From: Ignavibacteriales bacterium
Lineage (GTDB): Bacteria > Bacteroidota > Ignavibacteria > Ignavibacteriales > Ignavibacteriaceae
DNA: 64,000 bases
Reading direction: 5' to 3'
Assembly (NCBI GenBank): GCA_016707585.1
Contig: JADJHL010000003.1
Coordinates: 248,001 to 312,000, forward strand
Positions within the stretch are counted from its first letter, which is position 1. Every line of letters begins with the position of its first letter. Under the pieces are notes generated by a model, which saw nothing but the letters and a program-made list of their open reading frames with translations, did no database searches and was not told the DNA's origin. The position numbers and the translations under genes are program-made. Positions 34,665-43,985 of the stretch are shown piece by piece.

Positions 34665-35594
34665 TTAATTTTTTCTTTCATTTATTTCCTTTGCAATTTT
34701 ATCTGCAAGATTTACTAAATCATTTTCTGATTTTATATTATACCAATCAATCCTTTTATCAGCATTGAACCAAGTCATTTGCCGTTTTGCATATCGTCTT
34801 GTGTTTCGTTTTATCAATTCAATTGCTCTATCAAGTGTAATTTCCTCTTCTAAATATTGAATAATTTCTTTATATCCAACTGTATTAAGTGCATTTAATG
34901 ATTTAGAATATCCAAAATCTAAAACTGATGTAACTTCATCAATTAAACCTAAGTCTATCATTTCATCAACACGAATTTCAATATTTTTATAAAGAACTTC
35001 TCTATTCCACAGTAACCCAAATTGTTTGAAATTAAATTTTGATTGCTTTATTTCTTTTTCATGATGTTCCCAAATTGGTTTACCTGTTAATTGAAAAACT
35101 TCCATTGCACGCATTACTCGCTTCCAATTTTGTGGAAGCATTTTACTTGCACTAACTTCATCTACTTTTTTAAGTTCGTTGTAAAGATAATCATTACCAA
35201 ACTTTTGCCTAAGTGTTAATAATGATATTCTTATCTCTTCGTTAGAATCAGTAGATTCTGATATTCCATCAATCAAAGCTTTTACATATAAACCTGAACC
35301 ACCTACAACAATTGGATTTTTATTTTTGTTAATTATTTCTTGAATAATTATTTCAGATTTCTCTGCAAAAATACTCGCGTTAAAATCTTCATCTGGATTT
35401 AATTCATCAACAAAATAGTGTTTTATTTTTTTTAAATCTGCGAGAGTTGGTTTTGCAGTTCCAATATCAAGCAACTTAAATATTTGCCTGCTGTCTGCTG
35501 AAATAATTTCAATATTTAATCTTTCTGATAATAACAGGCATAATTTTGTTTTACCAGAACAAGTTGGACCAACAATTACAATTACTTCTTCCAA
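34665..35594 (-). CDS. miaA: tRNA dimethylallyltransferase
   Basis: A 309-residue enzyme. Walker A is VGPTCSGKT at about 8-16, followed by ISADSRQIFKLLDIGTAKPT and the family segments VVGGSGLYVKALIDG and NTRRYAKRQMTWFN. It adds the isopentenyl group to A37 of tRNAs that read UNN codons, using dimethylallyl diphosphate from the pathway of ispE. The start overlaps the 3' end of pcm by 13 bp. Confidence 0.94.
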   Translation of the reverse strand: MEEVIVIVGPTCSGKTKLCLLLSERLNIEIISADSRQIFKLLDIGTAKPTLADLKKIKHYFVDELNPDEDFNASIFAEKSEIIIQEIINKNKNPIVVGGSGLYVKALIDGISESTDSNEEIRISLLTLRQKFGNDYLYNELKKVDEVSASKMLPQNWKRVMRAMEVFQLTGKPIWEHHEKEIKQSKFNFKQFGLLWNREVLYKNIEIRVDEMIDLGLIDEVTSVLDFGYSKSLNALNTVGYKEIIQYLEEEITLDRAIELIKRNTRRYAKRQMTWFNADKRIDWYNIKSENDLVNLADKIAKEINERKN

Positions 35595-36229
35595 CCTTCT
35601 CTTCCGATTAAAGGAACAAAAGCAAACTCAGGAATGGTTTCGGTTTCAAATTCTTCCTCAGAAATCTTTTTAAGCAATAAAAGCTTTTGGGATATTCTAT
35701 CACCAACAGGAATAATCATTCTTCCGCCAACAATAAGTTGTTCTTTTAGCTTTTGTGGAATTGATGGTGAACCTGCCGTAACTATAATTCCATCAAATGG
35801 GGCAAAATCTTTCCAGCCTATTGTTCCATCACCATATTTTGCGTGAACTCTTATGCCTAGTTTATCAAATAACTTTGTTGTACGATGATGAAGATCAAGA
35901 TTTCTTTCGATACTATAAACATCACATCCCATCTCGTATAAAACTGCAGCTTGATATCCAGAACCAGTACCTATTTCAAGAATTTTCATCCCAGGTTTTT
36001 TAATATTTAATTGCTGTGTCATATAAGCAACAGTGTAAGGTTGCGATATTGTTTGCTCATATCCAATTGGTAAAGCAACATCTTTATATGCAAAATGCTG
36101 CATAGTTACTGGAATAAATTTTTCTCTGGGAATTCTACCAATAGCATTAATTACGGATAGATCAGAAATACCCTTTTGGGTTAACTCATCAATTAATTCT
36201 TCTCTTTGAACTCTGAACATTTTACTCAA
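35582..36229 (-). CDS. pcm: Protein-L-isoaspartate O-methyltransferase
   Basis: A 215-residue PCMT. The N-terminal helix and QTISQPYTVAYMTQQL are the family markers, the SAM-binding motif I is ILEIGTGSGYQAAVL near 83-97, and DGIIVTAGSPSIPQKL and GGRMIIPVG follow. It methylates isoaspartyl residues in damaged proteins to start repair. It is upstream of miaA in one operon with a 13-bp overlap, and about 75 bp separates it from a divergent UPF0316 gene. Confidence 0.94.
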   Translation of the reverse strand: MSKMFRVQREELIDELTQKGISDLSVINAIGRIPREKFIPVTMQHFAYKDVALPIGYEQTISQPYTVAYMTQQLNIKKPGMKILEIGTGSGYQAAVLYEMGCDVYSIERNLDLHHRTTKLFDKLGIRVHAKYGDGTIGWKDFAPFDGIIVTAGSPSIPQKLKEQLIVGGRMIIPVGDRISQKLLLLKKISEEEFETETIPEFAFVPLIGREGWKK

Positions 36230-36303
36230 TATTAATTAGATTTAGTAAACAAAGATAAAATAATTTGTGAAAGTTTTATCATTTATAAGAAACTATAAGG
36301 CAA

Positions 36304-36825
36304 ATGATGTTAGAATCAATTTCTGGTGCTCTTTTAATTTTGGTTATGCGTATTGGTGATGTTTCAATAGGAACTATGAGAACTATTTTAGTTGTTCAAG
36401 GTAGAAAATATCTTGCAGGAATAGCAGGAATGGTTGAAGTTTTAATTTGGGTCTTTGCAATTAGATATATCTTTCAAAATCTAGATGAAGTATTAAACTT
36501 ATTTGGATATGCAATTGGATTTGGATTAGGAAATATAATTGGAATCACTTTAGAACAAAAAATTGGTTTAGGTTTTGCTCAAATAAATGTAATCTCTCGT
36601 TTTGCAAGTGATAAAATTGCTGAAACATTGCGTAATCAAAAATACGGAGTAACTGTTTTGCCTGCTCAAGGTGTTTCTGGTGAATTGTCACTACTAATGT
36701 TAATAGTACCAAGAAAACATCAAAAGAAAATTATCGCATCGATAGAATTAATAGATAAAACTGCGTTTATTACAGTTCAACATTCATTACCATATCGTGG
36801 CTTCATTCATGGTGCTAGAAAATAA
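36304..36825 (+). CDS. UPF0316/DUF2179 membrane protein
   Basis: A 173-residue membrane protein. Three hydrophobic helices occupy residues 5-95 (SGALLILVMRIGDVSIGTM with the conserved MRTILVVQGRKY after it, then AGIAGMVEVLIWVFAI and a glycine-rich helix VLNLFGYAIGFGLGNIIGI). The C-terminal soluble DUF2179 part is GVTVLPAQGVSGELSLLMLIVPRKH. Function is unknown. It is a monocistronic gene divergent from pcm. Confidence 0.82.
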   Translation: MMLESISGALLILVMRIGDVSIGTMRTILVVQGRKYLAGIAGMVEVLIWVFAIRYIFQNLDEVLNLFGYAIGFGLGNIIGITLEQKIGLGFAQINVISRFASDKIAETLRNQKYGVTVLPAQGVSGELSLLMLIVPRKHQKKIIASIELIDKTAFITVQHSLPYRGFIHGARK

Positions 36826-36962
36826 TTTAGCAATGAGTTTGATTTTAATAAAATCTTTTTAATATTCACTTAGCACTACATAAACTATTTTATCTGATTA
36901 GAGCAAATTAAATTTTAACTTAATTAACATTTCTTACAAAAAATCTTCAGGAGGTTCGTGTT

Positions 36963-38897
36963 ATGAGAAAATCGTTTATACTATTTTCGATATTCTTCTC
37001 TGTTTTGTTGTCTTTTACTATTGTTGCACAAGATAACTCAACAGAATCTGTTCTACGTGGGACTTCATCTACAATCAATATTGTAAACCCAGCTGGTTGG
37101 GTTTATGAATCACCCGCAGCAGTTTTATACGATAACGGCGCTTATTTTAATTCACCTGGTGGTGGTCCTGGGGGAGCAGATGGCAGTGTATTAGAAAACG
37201 TTACTTTAGGTATGACATCTTTAGGAGCTGGTCATCAAGTTGTAAATCTTAATAGAGTAGCTGATGATTTTGTAATTCCTTCTGGTGAAACTTGGACAAT
37301 TAATACCGCATCATTTTATGCTTACCAAACAGGATCTACTACTACTTCTACAATAACTTCTGTTAACGTTAGAATTTGGGATGGACCTCCCGGAGTTGTA
37401 GGCAGCAGTATTATATTTGGTGATTCAACAACAAATGTAATGTCTTCTACAGAATTCACTAATTGTTACAGATATAGTGAAAATGCTGTTGGAACAACTC
37501 GACCAATAATGAAACAAACTGTAAATATAGGTACAACATTGACAGAAGGTACTTATTGGATTGATTGGCAAAGTGGTGGAACACTTGCATCTGGTCCTTG
37601 GGCACCTCCTATTGCAATTCTTGGACAAAACACAACTGGAAATGCAAGACAAGGTCTTGCTGGTGTATGGGCTAATTTAGTTGATGGTGGAACTTTGACC
37701 CCACAAGGTTTACCATTCATTTTAGATGGCACAGCTGGTAACCCTCCAGTATTCTTTGATAACTTTGATACATACACAGCTGGTAACTTAGTTGCTTGTT
37801 CCAATCCAACATTCTGGACAACCTGGAGTAATGCTCCTTGTGGTGCTGAGGATGCATTAGTATCTAGTGATTTCGCCTTTAGTGGTACTAACTCAGCAAA
37901 AATTATACAAAATGATGATCTTGTTAAAGATTTTGGAACCGCTTACACTTCAGGTAAATATAAAATAAGTGTTCAAGTTTATATCCCTGCTACCAAAGCA
38001 GGATATTTAAATACATTAGCTACATTTGGTGCTACTAATAATTGGGCAATGGAAATGTATTTTGATGCTACCGGTAGTGGCAGAATTAATCCTGATGGTG
38101 CTGTTCCTGCTACATTTAGTTGGACTGCAGATCAGTGGAATTTAGTTGAGCATGTAATTGATTTAGATGCTAATTTGGGTGAAATTTATTTTAATGGTGT
38201 TCTCGTTCAGAGCCAGCAATATACATTAGGAGCTTATACAACTGTTATTCCTTTATCTTTAGAAGCTAATGATTTCTATGGTGCAACAGCAAATGATAAT
38301 ATGTACCTAGATGATTATTCTGTTGAAGATTTAACAGTTGTTCCTGTTGAATTAACTTCTTTTAGTGCTAATTCTGCTAATGGTAAGATTAATCTTAACT
38401 GGACTACTGCAACTGAATTAAATAATCAAGGATTTGAAATCCAGAGAAGAACCGTTGAAGGCCAATATAATGCAATAGGATTTGTTGCTGGAAATGGAAC
38501 TACATCTGAAACAAAACAATATTCATATTCAGACGCACCTGAAGTTGGTGAATATTATTATAGACTTAAACAAATCGATTTTGATGGAACATTTGAATAT
38601 AGCAATGAAGTTTTTGGTAGTATAACTACTCCATTAGAATTTGCTTTAAATCAGAACTATCCAAATCCATTCAACCCAACAACAAACATTACTTTTACTT
38701 TAGCAGAACCATCTTTTGTTAAATTAGCTATCTATAATACATTAGGTGAAGAAGTTAAGGTATTAAAAAATGAAAGTATGAATGCTGGATCTTACAATAT
38801 TAGTTTTGATGCTGTATCATTCCCAAGTGGAATGTATTTATATAAAATTGAAACCGCTCAGTTTACAAGTGTTAGAAAAATGATGTTATTGAAATAA
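36963..38897 (+). CDS. T9SS cargo with LamG-like domain and type A sorting domain (cargo 1)
   Basis: A 644-residue secreted protein. GGAGGT lies just before the ATG, and a signal peptide of about 23 residues ends VAQ. An N-terminal glycine/serine-rich beta domain is followed near 250-460 by a region (FDNFDTYTAGNL, YDLD-like WNLVEHVIDLD, DNMYLDDYSVE) that resembles a concanavalin/LamG-type jelly roll. The C-terminal 185 residues hold VPVELTSFSANSANGKINLNW and the T9SS sorting domain NYPNPFNPTTNITFTLAEPS. It should cross the outer membrane by type IX secretion. The binding target is unknown. It is the first of three tandem cargo genes sharing the C-terminal module. Confidence 0.88.
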   Translation: MRKSFILFSIFFSVLLSFTIVAQDNSTESVLRGTSSTINIVNPAGWVYESPAAVLYDNGAYFNSPGGGPGGADGSVLENVTLGMTSLGAGHQVVNLNRVADDFVIPSGETWTINTASFYAYQTGSTTTSTITSVNVRIWDGPPGVVGSSIIFGDSTTNVMSSTEFTNCYRYSENAVGTTRPIMKQTVNIGTTLTEGTYWIDWQSGGTLASGPWAPPIAILGQNTTGNARQGLAGVWANLVDGGTLTPQGLPFILDGTAGNPPVFFDNFDTYTAGNLVACSNPTFWTTWSNAPCGAEDALVSSDFAFSGTNSAKIIQNDDLVKDFGTAYTSGKYKISVQVYIPATKAGYLNTLATFGATNNWAMEMYFDATGSGRINPDGAVPATFSWTADQWNLVEHVIDLDANLGEIYFNGVLVQSQQYTLGAYTTVIPLSLEANDFYGATANDNMYLDDYSVEDLTVVPVELTSFSANSANGKINLNWTTATELNNQGFEIQRRTVEGQYNAIGFVAGNGTTSETKQYSYSDAPEVGEYYYRLKQIDFDGTFEYSNEVFGSITTPLEFALNQNYPNPFNPTTNITFTLAEPSFVKLAIYNTLGEEVKVLKNESMNAGSYNISFDAVSFPSGMYLYKIETAQFTSVRKMMLLK

Positions 38898-38921
38898 TCA
38901 TTAACTTTTATTTTTTGTTAT

Positions 38922-38948
38922 AGAGCCGCTATATGCGGCTCTTTTTTT
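38922..38948 (+). terminator. Terminator after T9SS cargo 1
   Basis: AGAGCCGC pairs with GCGGCTCT around a 5-nt loop and is followed by TTTTTT. Almost the same stem follows the next two cargo genes. Confidence 0.93.
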
Positions 38949-39133
38949 CACTCTACTTGTTAAATCACATAAAAGTTTTCTTATTTATTAATAAATTTAT
39001 TTTTTTAACCATTCTTGATGTTTATACTCAAAATAGTTAATATCACTTAAGAAAATGAATTATCTTTCATTTTATAAAACTATTTCAATCATTAATTCAA
39101 GTATGATAAATTATTTCAACCAAAGGAGTACAT

Positions 39134-40588
39134 ATGAAAAATAAGTACAAAAGTCTCTTTGTTCTGTTGTTGGTACTTACCAACTTATCTTTTGCTCAAT
39201 CCTTTTTAACACACAATACTGGGACATTACAAGTTTGTGTTTTTGGAAACGGTTACATTGGACACAATTATGATGCTACACAAGGTACAGGTGTTAAATT
39301 TGGAGCGGCACCTGATGCAATGTTTACAGCCGGATTGATCTTTGGAAATTTAAATTGGGGTGTTAATGGTATGGTTGGTAGTTTTGTCTCTGCAACAGGT
39401 CAACCACCAATAATTGCAGATATGCAAAATACAGTTCCACTTACACCTTTTACGTCTGATGCTAATTTTAATCAAATTACTGAAGCAATTATGAATGATG
39501 GTTTATCACCAACACCTTATAATGTTTCTGTTAAACAAAAATCATATTCAAATACAGGTGATAAATTTGCTTTTATTACGTATGAATTAACAAATAATTC
39601 AGCTGCAAGCATACCTAGTTTTAGAGTTGGAATCTTTTCTGATTGGGATGTTGGTGCTACTGCCTACTTAAGCAATCGTAGAGGTATTGATGTTTCAAGA
39701 AATCTTGTTTATCAATATTTACAAGGATCTGCGGATGTAAATTATTATGGATTTGTTGCATTAAACGGTTTAACTGGTGGCACAAGTACTGATGTATTCC
39801 CTGGTGATAATTCAACTATTAGATTTGAAGTTTATAATTTAATTAATGCTATTTATGATAGTACATCAGATACTCAACTTGGTGATTATCGTTCTTATTC
39901 CGGTTCAGGTCCATATACTTTTGATGCAGGTGCAACTTTAAAAGTAGATTTTGCAGTAGTAGTTGGAACCAACTTAGCAGATTTACAAGCAACTGCTGAT
40001 GCCGCAGTTCTAAAATATAATTCTTCAATTCTTCCTGTTGAATTAACTTCTTTTGTTGCTAATGTATCTAATGGTAAAGTTAATCTTAATTGGACAACAG
40101 AAACTGAATTGAATAATCAGGGATTTGAAATTCAAAGAAGAACTGTTGATGGACAATTTTCTTCTATTGGATATGTAGCTGGAAATGGAACAACATCCGA
40201 TACAAAACATTATTCATTCTCAGATGCTGCAGAAGTTGGAGAATATTTTTATCGATTAAAACAAATCGATTTTAATGGATCGTTTGAATATAGTAATGAA
40301 GTTTTTGCTGATGTAATAACTCCATTGGAATTTACATTAGAACAAAACTATCCTAATCCATTCAATCCAACAACAAATATTTCTTTTTCTTTAGCTGAAC
40401 CTTCATTTGTAAAATTAGCTATTTATAATACCCTTGGTGAAGAAATTCAAGTTTTAAAGAATGAAAATATGAATGCTGGATCTTATGATGTTAGTTTTGA
40501 TGCTGTATCTTTACCAAGTGGAATGTATTTATACAAAATTGAAACAGCACAGTTTAATAGTGTTAGAAAAATGATGTTGATGAAATAA
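39134..40588 (+). CDS. T9SS cargo protein with type A sorting domain (cargo 2)
   Basis: A 484-residue secreted protein with AAGGAG ahead of the ATG and a signal peptide of about 20 residues (KYKSLFVLLLVLTNLSFAQ). The mature N-terminal domain (about 270 residues) is beta-rich and not recognised; it contains GNGYIGHNYD, FNQITEAIMNDG and PSFRVGIFSDWDVGATAY. The C-terminal 180 residues are almost identical to those of cargo 1 and cargo 3, ending in NYPNPFNPTT and SVRKMMLMK. It has its own terminator, so it is probably separately transcribed. Function of the N-terminal domain is unknown. Confidence 0.88.
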   Translation: MKNKYKSLFVLLLVLTNLSFAQSFLTHNTGTLQVCVFGNGYIGHNYDATQGTGVKFGAAPDAMFTAGLIFGNLNWGVNGMVGSFVSATGQPPIIADMQNTVPLTPFTSDANFNQITEAIMNDGLSPTPYNVSVKQKSYSNTGDKFAFITYELTNNSAASIPSFRVGIFSDWDVGATAYLSNRRGIDVSRNLVYQYLQGSADVNYYGFVALNGLTGGTSTDVFPGDNSTIRFEVYNLINAIYDSTSDTQLGDYRSYSGSGPYTFDAGATLKVDFAVVVGTNLADLQATADAAVLKYNSSILPVELTSFVANVSNGKVNLNWTTETELNNQGFEIQRRTVDGQFSSIGYVAGNGTTSDTKHYSFSDAAEVGEYFYRLKQIDFNGSFEYSNEVFADVITPLEFTLEQNYPNPFNPTTNISFSLAEPSFVKLAIYNTLGEEIQVLKNENMNAGSYDVSFDAVSLPSGMYLYKIETAQFNSVRKMMLMK

Positions 40589-40610
40589 TTATCATCAAAT
40601 ATTTAATTTA

Positions 40611-40638
40611 GAGCCGCTTTATGCGGCTCATCTTTTTT
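40611..40638 (+). terminator. Terminator after T9SS cargo 2
   Basis: GAGCCGC (40611-40617) pairs with GCGGCTC around a 5-nt loop, followed by ATCTTTTTT. It is the same stem as after cargo 1 and cargo 3. Confidence 0.9.
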
Positions 40639-40681
40639 GTTCTATTTAACTAATTAATTTTAATTGTTTTACGGAGGGAAT

Positions 40682-42286
40682 ATGTCAAAAACTTTTAGAT
40701 TACTTATTACATCAATATTTGTTTTTGTATTAATAAGTACAAATTTATTTTCTCAAACTGGATGGGCAGAAGTTACAACCCTGCCAAATCTTGGCAGTAT
40801 CAATTCTATTTCAGTTGTTGATGCAAATACTCTTTGGGTTTGCGGTGATGGTGGATTTGTTTATTTATCAACTGATGGCGGTACCAGCTGGACGCTTAGA
40901 AATACTGGAGTGCCTGCTGTAAACTTATACGGGATATCGGCAACCGATGCAAACAATTGTTGGGTCGGTACAGTAGCTGGAGCAATCTATAGAACTTCTA
41001 ATGGTGGATTAAACTGGGCTGTTCAAGTTAGTGTTGCTGGTAGCTTTATTAATGGTATTCATATGTTTGATGTGAATACTGGAGTTTATACTGGTGATCC
41101 TACTGGCAATGGTGTTCCTTATCAAAATAGATATACTACTGACGGTGGAACTACATGGACATTATCAGCAACATCACCAGTTGCAACAAATGAGTTTGGA
41201 GTTATAAATGCGTGGGATTGGACAGATCAAAATCATTTTTGGATTGGATCTGCAAGTACTGTTGCAAACGCTACTACAGCAAAGATATTTTATACAACTA
41301 CTGGTTTTGCTGGAACATGGAATTCTGCAACCGTGGCAGGAACAGGAACTTCATCAGGACTTTACTATCAAGCTATTGGTATGACTGATAATAGTAATGG
41401 AATGGCTGGATCAAATAATGGTACGGTTGTAAAAACAACTAATGGCGGCGTTTCCTGGACTGCGGTTACACCTCCCGCTGCACTTACAACTTTTGCTGTA
41501 ATAAATATGAATGCGTTAAAGGATGGATCAAACTTAATTAGAGTGGTGTTTAATAGTGGTTCTGCATATCAAATTTATACTACAACTGATTATGGTACTA
41601 CCTGGACTGAAGAAGTTATTCCGGCTTCTGCTGGATCTTTAGGAGTGCAACATCTACAATTTCTTGATGCAAATTTAGGTTATGCAGGCGGTGGTAGTGG
41701 CGTTGTTCTTAAATATACCGGAGTTTTACCTGTTGAACTTACTTCATTTACAGCTAATGTTAGTGAAGGTAATGTACAGTTAAACTGGACTACAGCAACC
41801 GAATTAAATAATCAAGGTTTTGAAGTTCAAAGAAGAACTGCAGAAGATCAATATATTACTATTGGCCATGTTGATGGTAATGGGACAACTACTGATACAA
41901 AAGAATATTCATATACTGATTTAAATCCTGTTTTTGGTGAATACTATTACAGATTAAAACAAATTGATTTTAACGGAACTTTTGAATACAGTAATGAAGT
42001 TTTTGTAACTATTACAACTCCATTAGAATTTACATTGGATCAGAATTATCCTAATCCATTTAATCCAATTACAAATATTTCTTTTTCTTTAGCTGAACCA
42101 TCATTTGTAAAGTTGTCAATCTATAATTCATTAGGTGAAGAAGTTCAGGTATTAAAGAATGAATCCATGAATGCTGGAACTTATAATGTAGGTTTTGATG
42201 CAGTATCATTCCCAAGTGGAATGTATCTTTACAAAATCGAGACTTCTCAGTTTACAAGTGTTAGAAAAATGATGTTAATGAAGTAA
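40682..42286 (+). CDS. T9SS cargo with YCF48-like/BNR repeats (cargo 3)
   Basis: The start at 40682 (MSKTFRLLI) has GGAGGG at 40673-40678; an in-frame ATG at 40664 upstream is not preferred. A signal peptide of about 24 residues is followed by YCF48-like beta-propeller blades, each with a Asp-box-like S-x-D/N-G-G-x-x-W motif: STDGGTSWT, TSNGGLNWA, TTDGGTTWT, TTNGGVSWT and the related TDYGTTW. The C-terminal 185 residues are the shared sorting module with NYPNPFNP and FPSGMYLYKIE. It is exported by T9SS and probably surface-attached; the ligand is unknown. It is the third tandem paralogue. Confidence 0.9.
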   Translation: MSKTFRLLITSIFVFVLISTNLFSQTGWAEVTTLPNLGSINSISVVDANTLWVCGDGGFVYLSTDGGTSWTLRNTGVPAVNLYGISATDANNCWVGTVAGAIYRTSNGGLNWAVQVSVAGSFINGIHMFDVNTGVYTGDPTGNGVPYQNRYTTDGGTTWTLSATSPVATNEFGVINAWDWTDQNHFWIGSASTVANATTAKIFYTTTGFAGTWNSATVAGTGTSSGLYYQAIGMTDNSNGMAGSNNGTVVKTTNGGVSWTAVTPPAALTTFAVINMNALKDGSNLIRVVFNSGSAYQIYTTTDYGTTWTEEVIPASAGSLGVQHLQFLDANLGYAGGGSGVVLKYTGVLPVELTSFTANVSEGNVQLNWTTATELNNQGFEVQRRTAEDQYITIGHVDGNGTTTDTKEYSYTDLNPVFGEYYYRLKQIDFNGTFEYSNEVFVTITTPLEFTLDQNYPNPFNPITNISFSLAEPSFVKLSIYNSLGEEVQVLKNESMNAGTYNVGFDAVSFPSGMYLYKIETSQFTSVRKMMLMK

Positions 42287-42308
42287 TATTTTGTCTATAA
42301 TTATTTTG

Positions 42309-42336
42309 AGCCGCTTTTGCGGCTCTATTTGTTTTA
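42309..42336 (+). terminator. Terminator after T9SS cargo 3
   Basis: GAGCCGC pairs with GCGGCTC around TTTT (42309-42326), followed by TATTTGTTTT. It matches the stems after the two upstream cargo genes. Confidence 0.88.
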
Positions 42337-42409
42337 AAATCTTTTTGCAAAAAAGGTACATCAATATTATATTTCGCTCGGCTTTTGGAAAGTTCTTATA
42401 TTATTGAAT

Positions 42410-42482
<73 letters not shown>

Positions 42483-42515
42483 CAAAATCCACTTAAAGTG
42501 GATTTATTTTTTTAT

Positions 42516-42589
42516 GGCGCTGTACCCAAGTGGCTTAAGGGGAAGGTCTGCAAAACCTTTATTCGTCGGTTCGAATCCGACCGGCGCCT
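42516..42589 (+). tRNA. tRNA-Cys (anticodon GCA)
   Basis: Cloverleaf with acceptor GGCGCTG/CGGCGCC (one U-G pair), anticodon loop TCTGCAAA giving GCA, and T arm CGTCGGTTCGAATCCGACC. The discriminator is T, a cysteine identity element. It ends 32 bp before the second nested palindromic element. Confidence 0.95.
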
Positions 42590-42621
42590 CTACCCTTCTA
42601 AATTACAAAACCTATTTACTT

Positions 42622-42806
42622 ACTCAAGTTGACCACTGAAACTTCTAAACAATTTAAACGGTTCTGAAATCATACTTTTTTAACCCACGGATTAATCCGT
42701 GGGATAATTGAACTAAAAGCAATTTTGTATAACCGTTTCTCCGCAGGGGCCCTTGGATCTTAACGTTTTTTATTTATTAAGCTACTATAAGCGGTCAACC
42801 TTGAGT
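42622..42806. repeat. Nested palindromic element, copy 2
   Basis: The same outer ends as copy 1 bound this element: ACTCAAGTTGACCAC at 42622 and, inverted, GCGGTCAACCTTGAGT at 42791-42806. The core palindrome is CCCACGGATTAATCCGTGGG (42684-42703), different in sequence from copy 1 but of the same design. The middle arms are TTTAAACGGTT on the left and AACCGTTT on the right, where about 30-40 extra bases interrupt the right arm and shift the core off centre. It is 185 bp against 155 bp for copy 1, contains no ORF, and lies between tRNA-Cys and a small secreted-protein gene. Confidence 0.78.
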
Positions 42807-42956
42807 TATCTATTTCAGTTGTACTTATTTGTTACATCAATTATAAATTCTCTTTTTTGAGATTTAAATTTTAATACTGTCCTTTAAATCATTCCATTTT
42901 TGAACTAATATTTGGCATAACAATCGCATATTTATAAGTACTATTTTTATATTTCT

Positions 42957-43295
42957 ATGCTAAAACTTACAAAACTATTTTTTCTAACAATTATTTTATA
43001 CTATTCTACTGATGTTTATTCACAGCAATCTACAGATACAACCAGAGTATTACTTAGATTTAACGAACCAATGTCCCGAGAAGGAATTTTTGAAATTTCC
43101 AACTATCATATCATTAACTCTGAAAATCAAATAATAAAAGTCTTTAAAGTTGGTATTGTACAAGGCGATAGTGCAGTAGTTTTATTCACAGAAAAATCAT
43201 TACTTGATAAGCCTGTTCAAATTATTGTAAATAATTTAAAAGATAAATCCGGTAACCTCATAAGTGAAAATCATAATTTAGCTTCTATCCCTTAA
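42957..43295 (+). CDS. Small secreted Ig-like (SbsA/Big-type) domain protein
   Basis: A 112-residue protein with a signal peptide of about 22 residues (LTKLFFLTIILYYSTDVYSQ). The mature part reads RVLLRFNEPMSREGIFEISNYHII and VGIVQGDSAVVLFTEKSLLDKPVQIIVNNLKDKSGN, the pattern of a SbsA Ig-like domain as found in multidomain surface proteins. Here it is a single domain with no T9SS tail. It is probably periplasmic or outer-membrane associated. Function is unknown. Confidence 0.72.
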   Translation: MLKLTKLFFLTIILYYSTDVYSQQSTDTTRVLLRFNEPMSREGIFEISNYHIINSENQIIKVFKVGIVQGDSAVVLFTEKSLLDKPVQIIVNNLKDKSGNLISENHNLASIP

Positions 43296-43366
43296 TTCAA
43301 ATCACAATAAACACATTTTCCTTCCAATAATTTTACTATTTTTAGCAGTAAAACATTTTAGCACTA

Positions 43367-43981
43367 ATGGAATTTCTATATAGTTTTATAATCGGATATA
43401 TATCTGGCTCAATTCCAACAGCTTATCTAATATTAAAGAAAGTAAAAGGAATTGATATTACTAATGCTGGCAGTGGTAATGTTGGAGCTATGAATTCTTT
43501 TGAAGTGACTAGATCAAAAGGATTGGGGTTCTTAGTCTTTTTTATTGATTTCTTAAAAGGCATTGTTCCTGTTTTAATTGTATTTTTTTTATTTAATTTT
43601 AATTTTTCATTAGCTGCTATTACATTAATATTTTCCATTTTTAGTCATTGTTTTAATCCATGGATTGGGTTTAAAGGTGGAAGAGGGTTAGCAACTGCAG
43701 CTGGTGGGATTGCAATACTATTCCCTATTTTATTATTTGCTTGGATTGCATTCTGGATTATTACTTATCTAATAAAAAAAGATATTTTAATCTCTAATAT
43801 TTCTGCTACAATTATGGCTTATGTTTTTGTTTTGATATTTAATAACCAGTTTATTGAATATGCTTATCCACAACCTGTTTTAGTGAATGAATTATTGCTT
43901 TTTACTTCTGCTTTATTAATAATAATTTTCATTAAGCACATTGAACCATTAAAAGATATTATATCAAAAAAGAAACCATAA
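43367..43981 (+). CDS. plsY: Glycerol-3-phosphate acyltransferase PlsY
   Basis: A 204-residue polytopic membrane protein of the PlsY family. The conserved loops are GYISGSIPTAYLI, ITNAGSGNVGAMNSFEVTRSKG and HCFNPWIGFKGGRGLATAAG, and about five hydrophobic helices fill the rest. It acylates glycerol-3-phosphate from acyl-phosphate to make lysophosphatidate in the inner membrane. It is followed after 4 bp by htrA, suggesting co-transcription. Confidence 0.92.
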   Translation: MEFLYSFIIGYISGSIPTAYLILKKVKGIDITNAGSGNVGAMNSFEVTRSKGLGFLVFFIDFLKGIVPVLIVFFLFNFNFSLAAITLIFSIFSHCFNPWIGFKGGRGLATAAGGIAILFPILLFAWIAFWIITYLIKKDILISNISATIMAYVFVLIFNNQFIEYAYPQPVLVNELLLFTSALLIIIFIKHIEPLKDIISKKKP

Positions 43982-43985
43982 AATT

